Assembly (NCBI GenBank): GCA_902779395.1
Contig: CACZBK010000006.1
Span: 1 to 64,000 of the forward strand
DNA length: 64,000 nt
From: an uncultured Lachnospiraceae bacterium
GTDB lineage: Bacteria > Bacillota > Clostridia > Lachnospirales > Lachnospiraceae
Reading direction: 5' to 3'
Numbering within the stretch: the stretch's first letter is position 1; each line of letters opens with the position of its first letter. The notes beneath the pieces are model-generated. The model made no database searches, had not been told where the DNA came from, and worked only from the letters and a program-made list of their open reading frames with translations. Positions 10,801 to 18,051 of this stretch are shown piece by piece. Position numbers and translations under genes: made by a program.

Positions 10801-11957
10801 AGTCCGGTCCCTCTGATACTGATACTCTTTACAGCGCTCTTTCCCGGCGTAACATTTTTGCCTTCTCCCCTGAACAGCTGATCCTCTATCACAACCTTAG
10901 CTCTGGATATGGGAGTCTGGCCTATCCTGTAATAAACTTTGCAGAGAACAGCTTCCTGATCCGCGCCCAGACAGTAATTACCGTTCTGTACGGGAACGGC
11001 GTTAAAACTGACACAGATATCGGTATTGGCAGGCAGCACCGCTTCATCCGGTATGGCATCACCGGCCGAATATGCTATCTCATCTAACTCGACGCTTTTT
11101 ACAAAAGTATATCTGGGTTCTCCCCCTTCGGCATATTTGTAATCACGGCCATACTTAAGCTTTTTCCCGTTATCATACATAACAGGGACCGATCTGAAAT
11201 ATCCGGCTTTATTCTTATACTTTTTATCCTGTGAAGCTGTAGTGATCGCTCCGTTATCCAACGGCGCCTTGCCAACCGTAAAATACAATATCTTATTGAG
11301 CTTGCCTTTAAAGCTGCCTTTTCCCTTTACAGAAACAACAGCTTTAGCTCCGACTTTTTTATTATTCGAATAAGTTACGCTGTAGTCGCTTCCCTCAACA
11401 AGTTTGAGCACAACAGGCTGTGCCCCGTTTCCCGATATGGTGCATTGTATATCCAGCGCGGGTCTGGCGCCTGTCTTTGAATAAGGCACATTATCCGGAT
11501 CTGTCCCTTCGGCAAATCCATACTGTATCTCTTCTTTGACCAGTGGTCTGGGTACCACTTTTATCTTCCTGACCAGCTTTCCGCTTGTCCCCTTCTCCTC
11601 TATGCCTGTAAATGTAAGCGTGAGAGTTCCGGGTCTGCCGGTATCCCCCGAAAGCTCCAGATCATAGTATTCCTGCGGGATCACATTTTTGTTTTTTCCG
11701 ATAAGGCAGACCTCACCGGGCTTTGCTGCCAGCTTTGAAAGTGTAGCTGTCTTATTAAGAGATACACTCCTGCTAAACGCATCATAATCATATACGCCTA
11801 TCGGGGTTCCGCTGCAGTTGATCTTTGAAGCCAGATTCTGCACCTTTGCCTGATTTATCGCGCCGGAAGAACCACCTGCATATGCTTCCCACGGAATACA
11901 CATGAAAATAAGGATCGCTGTCATTATCAGACCGAGAAAACGATAAGATCTTTTCAT
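7839..11957 (-). CDS. Large secreted surface protein with Ig-like repeats
   Basis: 1372-residue exported protein. A signal peptide (basic MKRSYRF, hydrophobic core, cleavage near AYA-GG at 27-30) opens it. The N-terminal third has beta-rich modules of the Lachnospiraceae surface type, with repeated YSNNKKVGAKAVVSVKGKG-like strands. A central helical region lies around residues 570-1000. At least one bacterial Ig-like (BIG2) module follows near 1070-1160 (LKTGDTAVLKAKISPDDA). No LPxTG motif, S-layer repeat or C-terminal membrane anchor is visible, so attachment is unclear. It probably acts as an adhesin or structural protein; no catalytic motif was recognised. AAAGGAGG precedes the ATG. The gene lies directly downstream of the rearranged 12-13 kb stretch. 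Confidence 0.75.
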   Translation of the reverse strand: MKRSYRFLGLIMTAILIFMCIPWEAYAGGSSGAINQAKVQNLASKINCSGTPIGVYDYDAFSRSVSLNKTATLSKLAAKPGEVCLIGKNKNVIPQEYYDLELSGDTGRPGTLTLTFTGIEEKGTSGKLVRKIKVVPRPLVKEEIQYGFAEGTDPDNVPYSKTGARPALDIQCTISGNGAQPVVLKLVEGSDYSVTYSNNKKVGAKAVVSVKGKGSFKGKLNKILYFTVGKAPLDNGAITTASQDKKYKNKAGYFRSVPVMYDNGKKLKYGRDYKYAEGGEPRYTFVKSVELDEIAYSAGDAIPDEAVLPANTDICVSFNAVPVQNGNYCLGADQEAVLCKVYYRIGQTPISRAKVVIEDQLFRGEGKNVTPGKSAVKSISIRGTGLTCEDFEIVSFSANDKPGKAVMMIHGIGNYYGTKKCSFKIVKAKADGAVQIDSAADLEEKVEVIKDEESGEITNEETSLGSIDDNGFVFTVGEGALKEDAKFSFASLSREQLESIGAIDQTAERIISPMSIECDAYDGAVFADGEMMLTLPITDTEDPAAFVFCCYDERLGEIRYLYPESYDLEKGTMSVSLPHFSWWWNKKMTKEEQIEAFLDRYSNKLAVEKGNYKQAAAVMEPYMKQKIEALGLTKKAAADLLQFSMVRWAASFDGDAKGSGFFEQDAKVVTAMTRAIYENDQDAILQCLGDSANEAVKKSWELMEYSQRISEKIDSKIFDGTGGAVIGSSNALSRMAAYFIEGGEDNYKAGMEELGNILQGINPVVEKVTKITAFVGSCVNLGFTYWKADKVEELYQIYKNGLDSKWFGNYVIAGDRESFTEYINYASGLTMSKGIARFYNMDKMSERIVELGWDVRYGTKDYTELPLNAQNTLSRYAIDSLLNYFDTRLAQEKDAAKIKEVERETIETMLSFGALDPRMYNNFFGEYSADDYDLNARLERLCRVRSMISMYVDEPALERLRKAQSYNYGDVLNYWVMYISDKNETRESAIEKFKATLYEWGVLNKNFVVRKTVDGIDLNYSRISLKTGDTAVLKAKISPDDAYDKTVIWSVDETKALELIPGGTEGSASLSCKIKAHDGARRAVVTATTRDGEYTVSCVVKIKIPGQADALELDIESNEIWLGVGETFTFKVLEGDMGEVTSSNPQVAKVDGSTITALDYGEADITIKDSNYKDNEYVIHVYVPVPDDHLYFGIYESWLSRVYTINHSGENIEDYIKDDAVLSYSSVYITYKSGSDEEDLGEFEYPGSIQINTRLKNGSYFSRIYKAKDGAFGEAGGIDRKLYLWREDILYDDDGVPVYDEEGNPVMVEYFDGNNYIIAPTGIHPGSFILYSVEGSLDDDHSDPMNIYREVQYTFDLTEYTSIPVIEQKEQG

Positions 11958-11967
11958 AGATACCTCC

Positions 11968-12040
11968 TTTATGTGAAGAAACGCCAGCTATTTTATTTTA
12001 CCATATAAAGAGCCTCATGTATACCGACTTGTCGGGAATG
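11968..12040. repeat. 73-bp direct repeat, copy A
   Basis: Matches 12865-12937 in the same orientation with 8 mismatches in 73 bases, by eye. It forms the leader of the large secreted-protein gene and ends at that gene's ribosome site. A short palindrome CCGAC-TT-GTCGG (12024-12035) is intact here and degraded in the other copy. Confidence 0.85.
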
Positions 12041-12131
12041 ATAGTCATGATAGTATAAATACCGGCTTCTTTTTAAGTGACATTTCACAATCCGGGAGTC
12101 CAAAAGGCGAATTTGGGAAGACATTTGGTAC

Positions 12132-12244
12132 AATATCTCAAAGATCATTATTTATGGAGGTATCAGTTTTATGATCTGTCCCAGATGCGGAAAACCCACG
12201 ATACAGGGCGCAACTATTGCGGTGAATGCGGGATAAAGCTTCCC
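12132..12244 (+). pseudogene. Broken duplicate of the zinc-ribbon gene
   Basis: Identical to 6523-6636 apart from one missing base (GCAAGC there, GCAAC here). It carries the ribosome site and start codon. The deletion shifts the frame after 13 codons so that the reading ends at a TAA at 12234-12236 after 21 residues, losing the second CxxC knuckle. Homology stops sharply at 12244, where unrelated sequence begins. The high identity suggests a recent duplication. A TACAAT at 12129-12134 takes the place of the original TATAAT. Confidence 0.9.
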
Positions 12245-12262
12245 GACAGATAATACAGATAT

Positions 12263-12592
12263 TCAGTACGTCGGATGAGTATTGCCGGCTACTGCCATGA
12301 TTATAATAAACATGAGCACAGATGCGATCGCAGCGACAAGCTGAACCGTTTTAACGACATTATTCCTGATTCCGGCCAATAAAAGAATACCTGTAAGTAT
12401 ACTGACAGCAGCTAAAAAGATATACAGATATAAAAGCACGTTTTTATCAGCTGCATAGAGCCGGTCGATCGGACTTCCATGCCATTCTCTTTTTATCCCG
12501 TCAGGTAAATACACTTGATCGGTATAGAGATCAAGATTCAAAATAATAAAAAACACCACGTTGATAACAATGGATATTATGTTTAACATCAT
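12263..12592 (-). CDS. Small three-helix membrane protein, unknown
   Basis: 109-residue protein with three hydrophobic segments: the N-terminus, about residues 50-73, and 82-102. A polar loop with DGIKREWHG lies between the first two. No family recognised. The frame opens at a GTG (12604), but AGGAG lies eleven bases before the ATG at 12592, so I start there. It sits between a peroxiredoxin remnant and the broken zinc-ribbon copy in a stretch that has clearly been rearranged. Confidence 0.6.
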   Translation of the reverse strand: MMLNIISIVINVVFFIILNLDLYTDQVYLPDGIKREWHGSPIDRLYAADKNVLLYLYIFLAAVSILTGILLLAGIRNNVVKTVQLVAAIASVLMFIIIMAVAGNTHPTY

Positions 12593-12639
12593 GAACCCGA
12601 TCACTCCTGTATCTCTGCTTCACCTAATAACCTTACTTT

Positions 12640-12886
12640 TTAATCCAGTGCTTCCAGCATTTCCTGAGGATCATCTGCTGCCTTCACTTTATCCATAGCC
12701 TTCATGATGATCCCATCCTCATCGATCAGATATGTAGTCCTCACCACACCCATGCTGACCTTTCCGTAATTCTTCTTTTCTTTCCATACATCATATGCCA
12801 TGATAGCATTTAACTCTGTCTCCGAAAGAAGTGTAAAAGGCAGTCCGTATTTTTCCTCAAACTTTTTATGTGAAGAAACGCCAGCT
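12640..12886 (-). pseudogene. 3' remnant of a peroxiredoxin (BCP/PrxQ) gene
   Basis: Translating the minus strand from about 12886 gives 81 residues that read as the C-terminal half of bacterioferritin-comigratory-protein peroxiredoxins: HKKFEEKYGLPFTLLSE, then YDVWKEKKNYGKVSMG, then RTTYLIDEDG, ending at a TAA at 12640-12642. The N-terminal half, with the peroxidatic cysteine, is missing. An in-frame stop lies a few codons upstream and there is no start codon or ribosome site. The break point coincides with the edge of the 73-bp repeat at 12865-12937. The fragment cannot encode a working enzyme. Confidence 0.88.
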
Positions 12887-12937
12887 GTTTTATTCTATCA
12901 TATAAAGAGGCTCATGTATACCGGCCTGACGGGAACG
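12865..12937. repeat. 73-bp direct repeat, copy A'
   Basis: Second copy of 11968-12040, about 89% identical by eye. Its left end overlaps the first preserved codons of the peroxiredoxin remnant; its right end reaches the 3' end of the ABC permease gene. The two copies bracket 824 bases holding only the remnant, the small membrane protein and the broken zinc-ribbon copy. Confidence 0.85.
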
Positions 12938-12944
12938 GCATCCG

Positions 12945-13754
12945 TCAATTCCCGGAGCTCTTATAGTACTTTATGCTGACCCTCCAGAACAGATAAGCCA
13001 GTAAATACATCACTATCCCGACAAGCGGGGTTATATACATAAATATTTCAGGATACATGGCCATATCATCCTTCCGCAGCAAAAACTGTGAAGGGAAATA
13101 ATTTACAAAAGCAAAGGGCACCACAAAAGTCATACAAAACTGTATGGCCTTATGGAATATACTGATCGGATATCCCGCAAACTTCCTTCCGTTCCAGTAA
13201 AACACTTCCTTAAGTGCATTCGTTTCAAAAAGATATATATTCAAGGTTGCCAGGAAAAGAAAGATCGCTCCCTGTATCAAAACTCCTCCTGCGATTGAAA
13301 ATATATAGTAGATAACTCTTGCCGGCGTCCATACAACACCTATCTTTGCAGCCGAAAGAACAAAGAGCAATATCCCCAGGCACCCGTGCCCTACAGCGGC
13401 AAACCAGTCGGCATTTGCAAATATCAGCTGGAACAAAAGCCCCCTCGGCCTTAATATATAACGGTCGAAGCCGCCTGTCCTTACCGTCTTTCCGAAATCT
13501 CGCAGTCCGGTAAAGAATATGATCATTATCCCGTAAGTAACATATACCAGACTGAACAGAAATAGCATTTCATATATATTCCATCCGTTTAAGCTGTCAA
13601 ACTTAAGGAGCGTGAAGTATATCACTATGATACTCGTAGCCTCCCTCATGAATACTGCAAGCGATCTCAATATGGCATCCACCCTGTACTGAAACCACGA
13701 CCGGAATATCATCTTTGTATATACCGCAGACAGTTTTAATGCGTCCGACCTCAT
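12945..13754 (-). CDS. ABC-2 type exporter permease
   Basis: 269-residue integral membrane protein with six predicted helices, of the ABC-2 permease family that pairs two distinct permeases with an ATPase. It is last in a four-gene exporter operon (ATPase, ATPase, permease, permease). The frame reaches to 13775, but a GGGAGG site five bases before the ATG at 13754 fixes the start, one base after the stop of the upstream permease. Substrate unknown; related systems export drugs, lipids or peptides. Confidence 0.82.
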   Translation of the reverse strand: MRSDALKLSAVYTKMIFRSWFQYRVDAILRSLAVFMREATSIIVIYFTLLKFDSLNGWNIYEMLFLFSLVYVTYGIMIIFFTGLRDFGKTVRTGGFDRYILRPRGLLFQLIFANADWFAAVGHGCLGILLFVLSAAKIGVVWTPARVIYYIFSIAGGVLIQGAIFLFLATLNIYLFETNALKEVFYWNGRKFAGYPISIFHKAIQFCMTFVVPFAFVNYFPSQFLLRKDDMAMYPEIFMYITPLVGIVMYLLAYLFWRVSIKYYKSSGN

Positions 13755-13755
13755 A

Positions 13756-14550
13756 TCAACCTCCCTGTACCACAAGTTTTTTCTGTCCCTTATGCCATAA
13801 TATCATCCCGATACCAAGCAGGCAGACTATCCATATTATCTGTTTAATGAACCCGCCGGCTATCTCGGCCCCCGTTATCTTCCCCAGATAAATCTGTACC
13901 GGAGTAAAATAGATCGATTCAAAAGGCGTAAACTTTATCACGTTCTTCATACTTTCCGGCATGAACCATAAAGGTATCATTGCCCCTGATAAAACATTGA
14001 TAAATACATTTTTTATCGTCATGATCGCCCATACATTTATCAGCCAGAAGGAAAACATCTGGAACATAAAGCTGATACTCCACAGCACTCCGTAACCGAA
14101 CAATACACTCAGTACAAACAATCCCATCGAAGCGGCACCGGCCGGAGCGGAAATACCTATAAACAATACCGCTACCAGCATTGCCGGAATAAAATGAAAG
14201 ATAAGCTTAAACGCAGCCGTCCCCAGATTGTCGGCCAGCATTCTTCCGTGAAAGCTTACAGGCAAGAGCATTTCCGAAGCTATACTGCCGTTACCTATCC
14301 TGTATGACAGATAAAAATCATCCACCACAAAGAATGATTCCATTCCGAGTGATAAGATGAAATTAGTGGTCACCATACTCATCGTGATACCGTCAACAGC
14401 TTCACGAGCGCCATACAATGCCCTGTATATCTCCACATAGATCACAAGTCTTATCAGCGTGTTCAGTATTCCCATCCAGTGTTCCATGCGGTATGCGCTC
14501 TTTTGCAAAAAACTCTTTTTGGCAAATGCCATATAGGCCGTCATCTTCAT
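13756..14550 (-). CDS. ABC-2 type exporter permease
   Basis: 264-residue membrane protein with about six helices, the partner of the following permease. Its ATG overlaps the stop of the upstream ATPase by four bases. It shares the overall layout of the second permease (N-terminal cytoplasmic amphipathic segment RSWFQYRVD there, KSAYRMEHW here), as expected of a heterodimeric channel. Confidence 0.82.
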   Translation of the reverse strand: MKMTAYMAFAKKSFLQKSAYRMEHWMGILNTLIRLVIYVEIYRALYGAREAVDGITMSMVTTNFILSLGMESFFVVDDFYLSYRIGNGSIASEMLLPVSFHGRMLADNLGTAAFKLIFHFIPAMLVAVLFIGISAPAGAASMGLFVLSVLFGYGVLWSISFMFQMFSFWLINVWAIMTIKNVFINVLSGAMIPLWFMPESMKNVIKFTPFESIYFTPVQIYLGKITGAEIAGGFIKQIIWIVCLLGIGMILWHKGQKKLVVQGG

Positions 14551-15533
14551 GCAAATACCTCTTTGTTATATATTTTCCTGATGATAGTCTCTATCTCCGG
14601 TTCCGTAACGGTAATATCGCGTATACTGTATTTACCCAGGATCTCATGCATCAGGGCGTTCACATCAACCACACTGTTATCAAAAGTAAAACTCCTTTTT
14701 CTGTCCTTTGGATCACCTATCATAACGTTCTCTATAGGCGTCACTTCCGTATCTTCGTTAAACTCCGCTATCAGCTGTCTTGTAGTCCCGTATTTATTCC
14801 TTATTTCCTGCAGTGAACCGTCATATAAAAGCGACCCCTTATCAATGATCAGTATCCTTTTACACGTCTGCTCAATGTCCTGCATATCATGCGTGGTAAA
14901 GATCATCGTGATCTTGTCCTTTTCATTAAGCTCCCTGATAAATGAGCGTATCGTTTCTTTACCTATAACATCCACTCCAATGGTGGGCTCATCAAAAAAT
15001 ACGATCTTTGGTGAATGTAACAGCGATGCCACTATATCCGAACGCATCCTCTGCCCAAGCGAAAGCTGTCTTACAGGCTGGTTGATAAAACCACACATAT
15101 CCAGCATATCCGTATAACGCTTAAAATTCTTTTTATACATCTCTTCCGGTATCCTGTATATCGCCTTAAGCAGTTCGAAACTGTCTATCACGGGAAGATC
15201 CCACTGCAGCTGGGATTTCTGGCCGAAAACCACTCCTATTCCCGCCACATATTCCTTTCTCTGCCTGTATGGAACATAAGAATTTACGCTTATTGAACCG
15301 CTGTCGGGGCAGAGGATCCCGGAAAGCATTTTTATGGTTGTGGATTTACCGGCCCCGTTAGGTCCTATGAATCCGACCATCTCTCCGCTTTCTATATCAA
15401 AGCTTATCCCGTCCACCGCTTTTTTGTTTTCAAATTTAGGTACGAACATATTGGCTATCATTCCCGGTATGCCCGCGCTTCTCTTATTGACTTTAAAGGT
15501 TTTGGAAACTTCTTTCACCTCGATAAAGCTCAC
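14547..15533 (-). CDS. ABC exporter ATP-binding protein
   Basis: 328-residue nucleotide-binding subunit. Walker A GPNGAGKST is near residues 57-65, the signature is LSLGQRMR, Walker B is KIVFFDEP, and the switch histidine is in TTHDMQDIE. The C-terminal 100 residues form the regulatory extension common in drug or lipid exporter ATPases of the NodI/DrrA type. It begins two bases after the stop of the other ATPase gene. Confidence 0.9.
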   Translation of the reverse strand: MSFIEVKEVSKTFKVNKRSAGIPGMIANMFVPKFENKKAVDGISFDIESGEMVGFIGPNGAGKSTTIKMLSGILCPDSGSISVNSYVPYRQRKEYVAGIGVVFGQKSQLQWDLPVIDSFELLKAIYRIPEEMYKKNFKRYTDMLDMCGFINQPVRQLSLGQRMRSDIVASLLHSPKIVFFDEPTIGVDVIGKETIRSFIRELNEKDKITMIFTTHDMQDIEQTCKRILIIDKGSLLYDGSLQEIRNKYGTTRQLIAEFNEDTEVTPIENVMIGDPKDRKRSFTFDNSVVDVNALMHEILGKYSIRDITVTEPEIETIIRKIYNKEVFA

Positions 15534-15535
15534 TT

Positions 15536-16429
15536 TTACACCCTCCCAAAATGAGATATTATTATGCTTTCTTCCAGACCCGATCTGCGGAAATTAAGAG
15601 ACTTGACCATGGTACCGGCGCATATCCGCTCTATCACTTCTTTTGAAGAAACATGATTTGAATTGTAGTATATCTTCATCATGTCGTTATCTATGATCAG
15701 CTTCTCTACTTCCAGATCCGATATATCAGGGATAGCGCCATCAAGCTTTATGCTGCACTCTTCCATTGGGATCAGCTTTTTTACAAGCTCATCTTTTGAA
15801 CCGTAGAACACTGCCTCTCCGTCATCAAGAAGGAGTACACGCTCAGCCACCTCCGAAATATCCTCCATATCATGAGAACTTATCAGAATCGTAGCACCTT
15901 CCTGCTTCTTTTCTTTTACAAGAGTGTAAAAAGCTTCCTTCGCATTCTGATCCAGCCCTATACATGGTTCATCAAAAATATATAGCCCGGCATCCCTTAT
16001 AAAGCTCATGCCCAGTTCGGCTCTCCTTTTCTGTCCAAGAGATAACGCCCTTACGCGTGTATCAAGTATATCCTTAAATCCAAGGATATCCGCCACATAT
16101 TCTGTTCTTTCGGTAAAACGCGTTTTCTCTATGCCGTATATCGTCTTCATCTCATTTAAACTGTCGATCACAGACAGCTCATCGTTAAAGACCGGGATAT
16201 CGGCAAACAATACCGCAATATCCTTAAGTATCTCTCTTCTCTTTTCTACCGGATCTTTTCTGAACGTATATATGCTTCCACACCCGGGAGACAGAAGTCC
16301 GCTGATAAGCTTCAGGAAAGTAGTCTTTCCTGCTCCCGATGCTCCTATCACGCCAAGCGTGACACCCTTCGGGACATGCAGTTCGATCCCTTTTAATATG
16401 AACTTGTTAACGTCTTTGCAGATGATCAT
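15536..16429 (-). CDS. ABC exporter ATP-binding protein
   Basis: 297-residue nucleotide-binding subunit and first gene of the exporter operon. Walker A GASGAGKTT is at residues 31-39, the signature is LSLGQKRRAEL, Walker B is LYIFDEP, and the H-loop is ISSHDMEDI. It differs clearly from the neighbouring ATPase, so the exporter may use an ATPase heterodimer, which is less common than one shared ATPase. A GGAGGAGAAAT ribosome site precedes the ATG. Confidence 0.9.
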   Translation of the reverse strand: MIICKDVNKFILKGIELHVPKGVTLGVIGASGAGKTTFLKLISGLLSPGCGSIYTFRKDPVEKRREILKDIAVLFADIPVFNDELSVIDSLNEMKTIYGIEKTRFTERTEYVADILGFKDILDTRVRALSLGQKRRAELGMSFIRDAGLYIFDEPCIGLDQNAKEAFYTLVKEKKQEGATILISSHDMEDISEVAERVLLLDDGEAVFYGSKDELVKKLIPMEECSIKLDGAIPDISDLEVEKLIIDNDMMKIYYNSNHVSSKEVIERICAGTMVKSLNFRRSGLEESIIISHFGRV

Positions 16430-16483
16430 ATTTCTCCTCCGGATAAAAAGGCCTCTCTCTTTCGGCGGTTCTGCGATACTAAA

Positions 16484-16516
16484 ATACCCCCTGCACTTTA
16501 ACGGTGCAAGGGGTAT
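16484..16516 (-). terminator. Terminator between the two-component system and the exporter
   Basis: A 13-base stem with one C/A bulge position (16484-16496 with 16504-16516), seven-base loop. On the minus strand a TTTTAG run follows. It lies 35 bases after the histidine-kinase stop and 55 bases before the exporter start, so it can end the upstream transcript or attenuate entry into the exporter operon. Confidence 0.75.
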
Positions 16517-16550
16517 GGGATAAACGACCCTATATCAGGGATGAACTGTC

Positions 16551-17267
16551 CTATGCGGGGATAAAAATACTGACGATAAAGAAGTCATCCTCTTCATAAA
16601 AATCAGTCATCCCTTCATAAGAAGCAACGATATCTTTTATCTGTTTTACTCCAAGGCCATGCTTTTCATTATCATCTTTCGTTGATATCAGATCGGGATT
16701 TTCCGAAAGGACGGATCCGCTGATCCTGTTTTTTACCGTGATAACATCATATCCCTTTTTTTCACTGACATTTATTACTATCTCTTTCCTTTCTTCTTTT
16801 CTTTCATGCTCTATTGCATTATCCATTGCATTGGCAAAGACGGCCGAAAAATCTATACCTTTCATACGTTCAAAATCGGCTTTACCTATCTGCACTTTTA
16901 CATCTATCCCCTCATCGGTACATATACGGAGCTTATCATTCAATATATGGTTAAGCAGCAGGTTTCCGGTCTCAACGTAGCTTCTTACCGCATTAAGTTT
17001 TTCAAGTATCTCCGATATATAATCCTTTGCACTGTCCGGATCACCGCTGTTTAAATAAGATGCCATCACCATCAGATGATTACGCATATCATGCTTCAGT
17101 TTCCTCGTATTCTGATGCAGCCTTCGTATTTCTTCTTCCTGTTTATTGATCTCCTCCATCTGCCATTTGTACGAATCGAGCTCATACTTAAGATCCATGT
17201 TGGCTGCCTCCAGCTCAAGGATCCTGTCTGTCAGTTCTTCGATTTTCTTTTTATCCGTACGCATCAT
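16551..17267 (-). CDS. Cytoplasmic GHKL sensor histidine kinase (AgrC-like)
   Basis: 238-residue kinase that autophosphorylates on a histidine and donates the phosphate to the LytTR regulator. An N-terminal coiled coil (residues 5-50) is followed by the phospho-acceptor motif KLKHDMRNHL (about 56-65), an N-box NAMDNAIEH and a G-box HGLGVKQI. It has no membrane segment or sensor domain, unlike AgrC or ComD, which have an N-terminal membrane bundle of about 200 residues. It may sense a cytoplasmic cue or need a partner. The start overlaps the regulator stop by four bases. Confidence 0.87.
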   Translation of the reverse strand: MMRTDKKKIEELTDRILELEAANMDLKYELDSYKWQMEEINKQEEEIRRLHQNTRKLKHDMRNHLMVMASYLNSGDPDSAKDYISEILEKLNAVRSYVETGNLLLNHILNDKLRICTDEGIDVKVQIGKADFERMKGIDFSAVFANAMDNAIEHERKEERKEIVINVSEKKGYDVITVKNRISGSVLSENPDLISTKDDNEKHGLGVKQIKDIVASYEGMTDFYEEDDFFIVSIFIPA

Positions 17268-17947
17268 CTTCTCATAAACCTTAATATCTGTTTTTTAGCT
17301 TCATCAGAGTATGCCTTTCCTATTGGCAGCACTTCTTCATTATCAAGCGTAAGCTCATCACTCCTCATGGTCCTTATATGTTCCATATTAACAAGAAAGC
17401 CTTTGTGTATCCTCAGAAAATCGCTGTTTTTAAGATCGCTTTCCACGCCTGATATTGTTGATCGTATCTTAAACTCTTTAGTCTGTGTATGGATCAGAAG
17501 ATAATTCGCAAGGCTTTCAAAATACAGGATCGCATCCATGGGAATACTGAGTGTCTCGTTGGCAGATCTGAAAGTAAAATGCCGCTCCCTGCTCCCGGTC
17601 TTTTTTTCACAATCCTTCAATACACTCAACAATTCCTCCTCAAGAAACTTCTTCCTGACAAAAGCAAACGGATGGTATTTAAAGCTGTCATAAACCAGTT
17701 CATCATGAGCGGTAACAAATACTATCAGTATCTTAGCGTCCATATCTGCCAGACGTTCCGCAACATCCATCCCGCTTAGGCCCGGCATGTCTATATCCAG
17801 AAGCAACACATCCGTATCGCCGGTCTCTTTAAGGAGCTCTTCCCCACTTAAAAACTTCCTGACTACGCTGTCAGGATACTCCCTGCAGATGATATTTTCT
17901 ATATCATCCAGTATCTTCGGTTCATCATCACATACAGATATTTTCAT
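17264..17947 (-). CDS. LytTR-family response regulator (AgrA-like)
   Basis: 227-residue response regulator. The receiver domain starts MKISVCDDEP with the phospho-acceptor in LLLDIDMPG near residue 53. The C-terminal LytTR DNA-binding domain (about 125-227) contains FRIHKGFLVNMEHI. The frame extends to 17974, but receiver alignment supports the ATG at 17947. It precedes the histidine kinase and, after a terminator, the ABC exporter, a common pairing for peptide sensing or antibiotic defence. LytTR dimers bind direct repeats; I did not find a clear pair before the exporter. Confidence 0.88.
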   Translation of the reverse strand: MKISVCDDEPKILDDIENIICREYPDSVVRKFLSGEELLKETGDTDVLLLDIDMPGLSGMDVAERLADMDAKILIVFVTAHDELVYDSFKYHPFAFVRKKFLEEELLSVLKDCEKKTGSRERHFTFRSANETLSIPMDAILYFESLANYLLIHTQTKEFKIRSTISGVESDLKNSDFLRIHKGFLVNMEHIRTMRSDELTLDNEEVLPIGKAYSDEAKKQILRFMRR

Positions 17948-18051
17948 GCTCAAATTCCGTATCTTTGCATACATGCATAATATGTTCCCTAATGATGAAC
18001 TGTATCACCATCACAGAGTACGTACGGTGATAAACGGTATCATGCTGTAAC

